Source of the DNA: SBAX01 sp964646605
Lineage (GTDB): Bacteria; Planctomycetota; Phycisphaerae; UBA1845
Length of the DNA: 59,194 nt
Reading direction: 5' to 3'
Assembly: GCA_964646605.1 (NCBI GenBank)
Contig: CAZYEX010000072.1
Location: 1-59,194 of the forward strand
Position 1 is the first letter of the stretch. Each line of letters begins with the position of its first letter. Below, piece after piece: positions 49,762 through 56,776 of the stretch. The position numbers were made by a program, and so were the translations under genes. The notes under the pieces were generated by a model. That model searched no databases, was not told the origin of the DNA, and was given only the letters and a program-made list of their open reading frames with translations.

Positions 49762-50739
49762 CCTCGTCCCCATCACATCCGGTTTATAGACCTTCGTCTC
49801 CAGGGCCTTGTTGTAGTTCGTCCATTTGCTCTGCGGGTCGCGGTCGGTCTCGATCTCCGCCAGGAACATATGGATCTTGGCGTCGAGGTTGTCCAAATGG
49901 TGTACAGCCACGGCTTCGGGGACCGCGGGCACCTTGGGGCTGCCGAACTCGTACTTGCCGTGATGGCTGACCACAATGTGGTGCAGCACCCATCGCAGGG
50001 CGTCGGGGAAGGGACGTTTCGTGCGCTCCGCCAAGTCGTTGATCTTTTTGTCGATCCACAGGCACGCCTGCACGATGTGCCCGAGCAGTTGGCCGTCGTC
50101 GGTGTAGCCGATCGCCGTCTCGCAGCTTAGCTCCGCGGACTTGCCCATGTCGTGCAGAAAAAGACCCGTAAGCACCAGGTCCATACTCAGCTTGGGATAG
50201 CGCGGAATCACCACCAAGGCGAGTTCCAACAGCGCCAGCGTATGTTCCAACAGCCCGCCCAGATAGGCATGGTGCATGGTGGCGGCGGCGGGGGCCTTGC
50301 GGAACTTGGCCATCAAAGTCTCGTCGCGGAGAAACTCCTGAATCAACCCCGCCAGGTCGGGGTTCTTGACGCCTTTGAGAATCTCGACCGTCCGCTTCCA
50401 CATCACATCGACGTTGTTTTTCGTGACCGGCAGAAAGTCGGCGGATTCGAACGTGCCCGGATCGGCGGCGCGGACCGCGTCGACGATGAACTGCATGTTG
50501 CCCTTGTAGTTCTCGACCCGCCCCTTGAAGCGGAGAAAACCACCTTCGGGCATGCTGTGGAACATCTCCTCGGTTGCTTGCCAGGCTCGGGCGACGAGTT
50601 GTCCGGTGCGATCGACCAGCACGGCGTGGATGTACAGCGCGCCGGTGGTCGTGGTGCGCAGGTCCTTGGAACGGATCAGGAACACATCGTCCTCGATCCG
50701 TTCACCGGCCTTGAGTTCGGAAATAAACCGCCGCGCCAT
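49756..50739 (-). CDS. OB-fold/HD domain 3'-5' exoribonuclease-like protein (YhaM-like)
   Basis: The 327-residue protein begins with an OB-fold nucleic-acid-binding domain (residues about 1-95, VLVDRTGQLVARAW, FLRFKGRVENYKGNMQFIVD). An HD phosphohydrolase domain follows, with LLEHTLALL, the HD pair in GLFLHDMGKSAEL, HHIVVSHHG and HHLDNLDAK as metal ligands. This arrangement and length match YhaM/CBF1, a 3'-5' exoribonuclease active on RNA and single-stranded DNA. It is a lone gene. Its last codons and stop are read from the heptad repeat. Confidence 0.9.
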   Translation of the reverse strand: MARRFISELKAGERIEDDVFLIRSKDLRTTTTGALYIHAVLVDRTGQLVARAWQATEEMFHSMPEGGFLRFKGRVENYKGNMQFIVDAVRAADPGTFESADFLPVTKNNVDVMWKRTVEILKGVKNPDLAGLIQEFLRDETLMAKFRKAPAAATMHHAYLGGLLEHTLALLELALVVIPRYPKLSMDLVLTGLFLHDMGKSAELSCETAIGYTDDGQLLGHIVQACLWIDKKINDLAERTKRPFPDALRWVLHHIVVSHHGKYEFGSPKVPAVPEAVAVHHLDNLDAKIHMFLAEIETDRDPQSKWTNYNKALETKVYKPDVMGTRK

Positions 50740-50971
50740 GTACGTTCCGCGTCACCCACACGGGGCGACGCCACATCGAGAATCGTGCGAGCCGTGTTTC
50801 CGCGGGGTGCAAGGATCGGCGCTCCTTGTCCCCTTCCAAGGCGCCGCCGACGAACCCTGCCGGGTGGGGTCGGTTTCGGCGGCATAAACCGGGTCTAGGA
50901 TAGGCCGCTGTGTCCGACCGGGCAAGGGGCGCGCACCACGGACCTTGGACTGTACCCACGGCGTCTGATTG

Positions 50972-51000
50972 TTTACTCGTCGAAGCTCCCGTGGTAGGCT
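50972..51000 (+). promoter_or_regulatory. Probable promoter of tRNA-Ala
   Basis: TTTACT (50972-50977), a 17-base spacer and TAGGCT (50995-51000) lie 13 bases upstream of the tRNA. Both hexamers deviate from consensus. Confidence 0.4.
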
Positions 51001-51013
51001 GTGAAATGCACCC

Positions 51014-51086
51014 GGGGCCGTAGCTCAGTTGGGAGAGCGCCTGGTTTGCAACCAGGAGGTAGCGGGTTCGAACCCCGTCGGCTCCA
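51014..51086 (+). tRNA. tRNA-Ala (anticodon TGC)
   Basis: GGGGCCG pairs with CGGCTCC, discriminator A. The CCTGG/CCAGG anticodon stem has loop TTTGCAA, anticodon TGC. The D arm GCTCAGTTGGGAGAGC and the TTCGAAC T loop are typical. CCA is not encoded. Confidence 0.97.
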
Positions 51087-51515
51087 ATGCCGTTCCGCCT
51101 CGGAAAACGCAGTTTCACCCATTTCTAGGGTTCTCTCTACGTGACACGGCGTGTCACGATCGTTGGCATTCCGGTCGATTGCGGACGGTTTTGCGCCCTC
51201 CCGGCCAAACCGTAGTGCTGCCGGGAGTGCTACAGGGGTCTGGTTCCCGACCGGGTCGGGATGCGGGTGGACGATTCGGGGAGGCGAGTGGGAGGGAGGG
51301 AAACGCAGAATGCAGAAAAGCAGAAAGCAGAAACGCGTTGAATCACGGGGTGAGGGTTTTGAGGCGGGCGGAGATTTCGGGGGCGGGGACTCGCTTCGGC
51401 GGGTTCCCGGGCAGGCAGCTCTCGCGGAATTCGGGTATCGGCAGGTTCATCTCATGGAGTCCGTTCAGATTCCGGAACCCCGAATTCCGCAGACTCGTCG
51501 TCGGCGTACACGTGT
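51087..51515. other. Spacer between tRNA-Ala and the restriction-modification gene
   Basis: This 429-bp gap has one heptad array (51305-51333) and otherwise nothing I can support. CCCCGAATTCCG near 51480 is not part of a clear repeat. Confidence 0.4.
51305..51333. repeat. GCAGAAA heptad array
   Basis: Four units GCAGAAT, GCAGAAA, GCAGAAA and GCAGAAA are in tandem, with one extra A between units two and three. Confidence 0.7.
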
Positions 51516-54500
51516 TTACTTCCGCGCCCGGTCCAGGTTCAGGCGCAACAGGTTCGCCAGCACGCGCTGGTCGGTCTCTTTGCGCAGGTCGGCCAGTTCG
51601 TGGTCGTCGGGGAGCGGTTGACCGGCCCCGGTATCGGTCCAGACCTTCGCCCAGTCCTCGGACCATTCACCGTCGGGGTCGGTCGCGGCGTAGGCGGCCA
51701 GCGCCGCCCGGTCGAGCTGTTCGTGCAGCAGCCGCAGCCACGTTGGGCGTTCGTTGTACAGGTTGGTCAGCGTGCGTTTCTTGAGCTTCGCGTCTTTCGC
51801 GGCCCGCGCCATGATCGCCGAATGTCGGATTAGTGCTCGCGCTTCCTCCGGCACGTCGGCGAAGTCATCCTCATTGTCAACGGCTTTCGCAATCGCTTCG
51901 AGCCATTCCGACGGGTTCAGCCAGCGCTCGCGTTGTTCGTTCAATTTCTTCGCGGCGTTCGAGATTCGTTCGTAAATCAGAGCCCCGACATTCATGTCGG
52001 GCGGTTTCGTCGATCTCCGCCCGGCGTGAACGCCGGGGCTCGGGGATGCGTGAACGCCGGGGCTCGGGCATGGTTCCGTCCCCGGCGTCCACGGAAGCGC
52101 AAACGTCTCGAAACACGTCGTCGGCGTGTAGCGAAAACCCGACTCAGCCTCGCGCAGTTGCGTCCCCATTCGTCGCGCCCACAGCTCGTGAATCGAACTG
52201 TGCAGCACCCCGAAAAAGTAGTCGTCGGAACGCGCGAAGATGAATAATCCGTCATCGGGGATGAATGCTGTCGCAACCCACGTACACATTCTGTGTTTCG
52301 AGTGTCGGGCCGTTGCCACCATGCGAGGCAGACCTGCGATCGCGCGCCTCATTCCAGGGCGTGTTTCGGCGTGAAGCCACCAACGATCTCGATATGCGTC
52401 TCTCTTGTTTTTCATACGATCGGGTTTTACGAGTTCCTGAACGTGTGCAAACGGCGCTTCGTATAGTGCCGCGCTTTCCTGAGGCATATCGACCCCGAAG
52501 TCGATGATCCATTCGCCATCCCATCGAGAATTGACTGACTTTCCCTGCGCCCAGGGCCGCATGACTTCGCTGTTAAACTTCCCATTCGGATTCGATGGAC
52601 AGCGGCAAAGCTGCACGGCCAGCGTGAATGGTATCTCGAACAATCCCGCCTTCTTGGTTCCGATGTAGCAAATGCTTTCGTTCTCGTTCAAGCGGCGCGC
52701 ATTCGTCATGTCTAACCCAGTGGCAAGATCGGCGTTGATCGTAGGAACCAAGGCGCTATTCAGGATGGGTTTGGCATCGTTATGACTGCTGAAGCCGACA
52801 ATAGAGACATGAACCGCCGCGCCGTCGAGAATCCATTCACGATCAGACCACGCCATGAAGATGTCGCCCGATTCCTTGATGCGCTCTAACACGGTTCGAT
52901 TCACACCACCTCGAATCGCCTGCGTGGCGAGCAACCCGACGCGCACTGTAGGCTTTTTGCAAATTGCGCGTCGCGCCACCTCGAACCAATAGCAGCAAAG
53001 GTCGCTAAACCCCGGCAGTTCATACACGGACCACAACTTGTCGCGGTACTCCGTTCCGAGCGCTTCCCAAATAAGCGACCCGCCCAAAAACGGCGGGTTG
53101 CCGATGATGAAGTCCGCGTCCGGCCAGCGGGCGGGGACGGCGAGGGGTTTTCGTGGACCGGTTTGGGACCGCCCCGCATGAATGCGTGGGCTCGGGGACT
53201 GATCGTCGGGCGGAATCCGAGCCCCGACATTCATGTCGGGCGGTTTCGTCGATCTCCGCCCGGCGTGAACGCCGGGGCTCGGGGATGCGTGAACGCCGGG
53301 GCTCGGGGATGCGTGAACGCCGGGCGGATGCGTTTCGCACGCAGCGAGCATGTGTCCCTGATTGCGTACGTAATTGACCGCGTTTTCGAATGCCCGTTCA
53401 TCACGCAACAATCGCCGCGACCCGCCCGTCGTCCACCAGGATCCCGACGCCTGCTTGCCGAATCGCTGTCCGAGTCTGCGCGACGACACGCCTTTGAACA
53501 GATTCAGCAGGCGCGGTCCCTCCGAGTCATCGGAGGTAACGACGAGGTGGACATGGTTCGCCATCACGGCTCCGGCCTCGATCGAAACTCCGTACTTGAC
53601 GCACACCTCGCCAAACGCCTCGACGCAGACCCCCGCCTGCTCGCGGGTCAGCTTGACAGGCGCTCCTTTCCTTTGACGAAGGCCCTCCTGTTGCAGTTGC
53701 GGTTCGTCCGCGTCGTAAGGCTCGCCCGGCAGATTGTGGATGAAGTGCCCGCCCTGCTCGTCGGGCACACGACCGACGAATCCGCGCTCGTCACCCGGCA
53801 ACCACGTTCCGTACGTCGTCCAGGTGAGTAGGTAATGTCCCCCGCGCCCCTCCGAGCCCCGGCGTTCACGGTCCGAGCCCCGGCGTTCACGCCGGGCGGA
53901 ATCCACCCCGCATAAATGCGGGGGCTCGGGCAGCGGGGGCTCGGGCACAAATTCGGGCAGGAATTCGAGGATCGCGTCGCGGTTTTCGATGGTCTGCAAG
54001 GGTTCAAGGATCGGGTCGCGCGGGGCCGCGAAACCGTTATCGCGCATCCATTGAAGGTACCCGATCCAGATTACGACTTGGGCCAGCTCGGCGGCGTAGG
54101 GATTGATTTCGATTCCGTGCAACTGGGTCGGGCGCACTTGGGGGATCAACCCAAGGGCAATGTCAGAGCGGGCCGCGTAGGTGACAACCTCTTTTTCCAG
54201 GTGCAAGAGCTGTTGAATGGCGACGTACAGGAAATTGCCCGACCCGCAGGCCGGGTCCAAGATGCGAATCGACGCGAGGCGTTCAACAAAACCGCGCAGC
54301 TTGGCTTCGATTGCCTCGTCGGCCTTGCCCTTCCCCTTTTTGTCCGTTGCCGATCGGCGCTTGGCGAGCTGCGCTTCCACGTCGGCCTTGACCGTTTCCC
54401 ATTCGCGCCGCAGCGGGGCCATGACTACCGGCTCAACGACCAGCATGATGTCATCGCGCGAGGTGTAGTGCGCGCCGATCTGCGCCCGCGTGTTGGGGTC

Positions 54501-55415
54501 CAGGGAGCGCTCGAACAGCGTGCCGAAGATCGCGGGTTCGACGCTTCCCCAGTCGGACTTCGCGGCATCCAGCAGCACGTCCATATCCGCGGCGGTGAGC
54601 CGAAGGGCGGGTGCGTTGTCGAACAATCCGCCGTTGAAATGGGCGACGGAATCGGCCCCGAAGTCTCCGCCGGTCCGCATCTTGTCGAACAGGTCGGTCA
54701 GGCGGTCGGTCAGCTTAGCGGGTTCCTTGCGATTGTTTTTGAGCACCTTGGTAAAGAGGTTGCCCGGCAACAGACCCACGTCCTCGGCGAATAGGCAAAA
54801 CATGCACTTCATCAAGAAATGCGCCGCGGTGTGCGGGTCGTGGCCGCGGCTGCGTAGGGCTTGGGCAAGGTGTGCGAAGCGTTCGGCGACTTCCCGTGTC
54901 ACCCGCTCGGCGGTCACTTGCGGTCGGAACGATTCGGGGTCGGTGAACACGCGACGGATCAAGTCCAGCCCGCGAGGGTCGTCCAGCTCGTCGAGTCGGA
55001 GGGCGTGAATCTCTTTGGCGGTGCCGGTGAAGTTGGTGTGAATCTCGGTCCGGGCGATGTCGCTGACGATCAGGAGCGGGGGGTTTTCGAGGGCTTCGCG
55101 GTACTGGCAGAGCTGGCGATAGGCTTCGGTCAGGTCGCGGTACTTGCCCTTGCGCTTGTACTCCCAGGCAAACTTGCCTTTCCACCACACGTCGGCGAAC
55201 CCGCGATCCCCCGCTGCTCCACGTGACGCCCCGGCGGTCGGGGTGACGCCCTTCTCAAAGGTGTACTCGGCCCCGGTCGCGTCGTGTTCAGCGGGGGTCG
55301 GCTGGCCGAGCAACCGGCACAGGTCGATGAAGTGCTCTTGACTCGCGGCGCGTTCGGACAGCTCGACGGGTTTCCACTTGGCCACGAACTTCGCGGGGGT
55401 GAGCTGTTGCGGCAT
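51516..55415 (-). CDS. MmeI-like type II (IIL/IIG) restriction-modification enzyme carrying an in-frame RAYT transposase
   Basis: This single 1,299-codon frame encodes a combined nuclease-methyltransferase. The nuclease site is Asp75 with Glu85-x-Lys87 (ADVWWKG, AWEYK). The adenine methyltransferase has motif I DPACGSGNF at 387-395, GIEINPYAAELA near 434, and catalytic NPPF at 773-776. A target-recognition region and helical tail follow. MmeI relatives have only a short linker between the EINPY and NPPF regions. Here about 265 residues intervene, including a complete-looking Y1 transposase domain (527-696) between REP palindromes. A second REP block (residues about 1116-1146) sits before the tail. 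Without both, the length would be near 1,000, closer to the family. All core motifs remain in frame. Confidence 0.9.
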   Translation of the reverse strand: MPQQLTPAKFVAKWKPVELSERAASQEHFIDLCRLLGQPTPAEHDATGAEYTFEKGVTPTAGASRGAAGDRGFADVWWKGKFAWEYKRKGKYRDLTEAYRQLCQYREALENPPLLIVSDIARTEIHTNFTGTAKEIHALRLDELDDPRGLDLIRRVFTDPESFRPQVTAERVTREVAERFAHLAQALRSRGHDPHTAAHFLMKCMFCLFAEDVGLLPGNLFTKVLKNNRKEPAKLTDRLTDLFDKMRTGGDFGADSVAHFNGGLFDNAPALRLTAADMDVLLDAAKSDWGSVEPAIFGTLFERSLDPNTRAQIGAHYTSRDDIMLVVEPVVMAPLRREWETVKADVEAQLAKRRSATDKKGKGKADEAIEAKLRGFVERLASIRILDPACGSGNFLYVAIQQLLHLEKEVVTYAARSDIALGLIPQVRPTQLHGIEINPYAAELAQVVIWIGYLQWMRDNGFAAPRDPILEPLQTIENRDAILEFLPEFVPEPPLPEPPHLCGVDSARRERRGSDRERRGSEGRGGHYLLTWTTYGTWLPGDERGFVGRVPDEQGGHFIHNLPGEPYDADEPQLQQEGLRQRKGAPVKLTREQAGVCVEAFGEVCVKYGVSIEAGAVMANHVHLVVTSDDSEGPRLLNLFKGVSSRRLGQRFGKQASGSWWTTGGSRRLLRDERAFENAVNYVRNQGHMLAACETHPPGVHASPSPGVHASPSPGVHAGRRSTKPPDMNVGARIPPDDQSPSPRIHAGRSQTGPRKPLAVPARWPDADFIIGNPPFLGGSLIWEALGTEYRDKLWSVYELPGFSDLCCYWFEVARRAICKKPTVRVGLLATQAIRGGVNRTVLERIKESGDIFMAWSDREWILDGAAVHVSIVGFSSHNDAKPILNSALVPTINADLATGLDMTNARRLNENESICYIGTKKAGLFEIPFTLAVQLCRCPSNPNGKFNSEVMRPWAQGKSVNSRWDGEWIIDFGVDMPQESAALYEAPFAHVQELVKPDRMKNKRDAYRDRWWLHAETRPGMRRAIAGLPRMVATARHSKHRMCTWVATAFIPDDGLFIFARSDDYFFGVLHSSIHELWARRMGTQLREAESGFRYTPTTCFETFALPWTPGTEPCPSPGVHASPSPGVHAGRRSTKPPDMNVGALIYERISNAAKKLNEQRERWLNPSEWLEAIAKAVDNEDDFADVPEEARALIRHSAIMARAAKDAKLKKRTLTNLYNERPTWLRLLHEQLDRAALAAYAATDPDGEWSEDWAKVWTDTGAGQPLPDDHELADLRKETDQRVLANLLRLNLDRARK
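51980..52068. repeat. REP block in the enzyme's C-terminal linker (89 bp)
   Basis: The block contains the hairpins CCCGACAT-TC-ATGTCGGG and CCCGGCG-TGAA-CGCCGGG plus half units. It is identical over 89 bases to 53219-53307 and is read in the same frame, as Pro/Ser/Gly/Val/His/Ala-rich residues. It lacks a transposase and thus resembles a mobilised BIME. Confidence 0.85.
53145..53942 (-). mobile_element. RAYT transposase with flanking REP palindromes inside the methyltransferase domain
   Basis: Residues 527-696 of the fused frame carry a Y1/HUH transposase of the REP-associated (RAYT) class: TTYGTWLPGDERG near 535, the HUH pair His621-Val-His623, and a Tyr682 helix (NYVRNQ). Both flanks are made of REP hairpins. 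Upstream are 53879-53896 and 53906-53923; downstream are 53171-53190, 53223-53240, 53259-53276 and half units. The ends given are approximate. A GTG at 53906 could in principle start a separate transposase, and no ATG occurs before residue 618 of the fusion. RAYTs cut single-stranded REP DNA. Confidence 0.85.
53219..53307. repeat. REP block next to the RAYT (89 bp, identical to 51980-52068)
   Basis: This is the source-like copy of the block. It lies just after the transposase domain within the insertion and is followed by one more half unit at 53311-53325. Confidence 0.85.
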
Positions 55416-55748
55416 GGGGGGATGGTAACGTCACCGTGCGTTCCCATGCAATGTGACGACCTTGCGAATCACTGGACGCTCCGGGGCCATCACCAGCGCG
55501 GAACGCGGACGGATCAAGCGCTGCGCCGCCCACGCATACATTCGGCCCTCAAACCGCAAGTAGCCGTTCGGCTGGCCCGCCGCCTTCGCCCCGGCCGATT
55601 CCAAGGCCCTCTCCTGACAGACGGGCGGCCCGTCGCCGGATCCGATGGATGAGGCCGACGGCGTACACCGCAACCGGCAGGTCTTGTAGATCCCGCCCGT
55701 CGAGGTGTGTGGTACGCCGCCGGCCGCGTCCGCAACCGTTGTTGAGTT
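55416..55748. other. Spacer upstream of the restriction-modification gene
   Basis: This 333-bp stretch must carry the enzyme's promoter. Frames on the minus strand (for example 55431-55673) have no recognisable domain and no ribosome site. I see no hairpin of note. Confidence 0.35.
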
Positions 55749-56684
55749 CTATTCTTGGTCGGTCCGCCTCGTCGTGGCGCCGCCAATGGTCACCATCGCG
55801 CCCGGGCCGGTGGCGAATTCGAGCATTTCATTCTGCGAATCGGCCAGGAACGACTTCTCGCCGCTTGAATCGATCTGGATTTGGAAGGTGCCGCTCGCGT
55901 CGGGCGTGGCGCGGAACGCAAACGTACCCAGGTACGCCGGTCCGGGCTCATCCACTGCTCCGTCCCTCAGCACCCCCGCCAGGCGCCCGCCGACGTGATC
56001 CGTTGCGGCCACGACATCCAAGTCTCTGAACACGAAGTCCACCCGGGACTCATCGATCTGGACGTCTTCCCGGAGTAAGTGCCCGCGCGCTCCGCCGTCC
56101 ACCACCAGCCCGACCTGATAGGTACGAAGGTTGGTTACCCCTTGTACAGATACGTCGAACAGGTAGGCCCCGTCCTCCATCCCCGCCGGGACCACGGTCA
56201 CCACGGGCAAGATCGGCGCCGGGGCCGGGCGCAGGCCGTTGAGGAGCTTCACGACGCGCTCCGCGTTGGGTGCGCGCAGGCCGCTGATCGTCACCCGGGT
56301 TCCGTCGATGGTCAGCGCGCCTACGGAGGTGAGCTTGTCGTCCACAAAGACGGCGAGACGGTCGCCGCGCGGCGTTGCTGCGCGCTGCGCCGCTTCCGAG
56401 ATCAGCGTCAGCTCCAACGACGAGCCGCCGCGGGACTCGCCCGCCTGGGCGGCGACGACTTCGCTGCCCGACCAGATCGACTGCGCCGCGACGTAGACCG
56501 TGCTTCCATCGGTCTCCAGCGTCATCCGTTCATAGCCCTGAACGGAAGTGGCGCTTGCGGGGCGGAAGCTCACCCGACTTCCCTTCGCGTCACGCGTCGG
56601 CCGCGGCTCCGCCTGGACCCCGGACGGTCTCACCATACCCAGGCTGAACATCCCGATCACAACGAATCTCATCATCGTTTGCAT
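55749..56684 (-). CDS. Secreted protein with cohesin-like domain
   Basis: This 311-residue protein has a signal peptide (MRFVVIGMFSLGMVRPSGVQA). Residues about 180-300 look like the cohesin/carbohydrate-binding-module fold: LRTYQVGLVVDGG, VDFVFRD, a run to PGPAYLGTFAFRATPDASGT, and FQIQID. Type I cohesins bind dockerins by such beta-sandwiches. If this reading is right, it could hold the dockerin-like secreted proteins of this genome (inference). The N-terminal half is beta-rich and unrecognised. It lies 92 bases after the large Cys-tailed protein gene on the same strand and may be its partner. Confidence 0.68.
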   Translation of the reverse strand: MQTMMRFVVIGMFSLGMVRPSGVQAEPRPTRDAKGSRVSFRPASATSVQGYERMTLETDGSTVYVAAQSIWSGSEVVAAQAGESRGGSSLELTLISEAAQRAATPRGDRLAVFVDDKLTSVGALTIDGTRVTISGLRAPNAERVVKLLNGLRPAPAPILPVVTVVPAGMEDGAYLFDVSVQGVTNLRTYQVGLVVDGGARGHLLREDVQIDESRVDFVFRDLDVVAATDHVGGRLAGVLRDGAVDEPGPAYLGTFAFRATPDASGTFQIQIDSSGEKSFLADSQNEMLEFATGPGAMVTIGGATTRRTDQE

Positions 56685-56776
56685 TGTAGAATCCTCCCGT
56701 CAAACACTCGGTCACTCGAACCAAGCCGAAACCTCGAATCATGCCGGACATTGGCCGGCGACAAGTCCATCGACTC

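Noticed and set aside
53163..53831. Plus-strand frame across the RAYT region
   Set aside because: It is antisense to the transposase domain, whose HUH and Tyr motifs are on the minus strand.
55431..55673. 80-codon minus-strand frame upstream of the restriction-modification gene
   Set aside because: No ribosome site, domain or neighbour support. It overlaps competing frames of similar quality.
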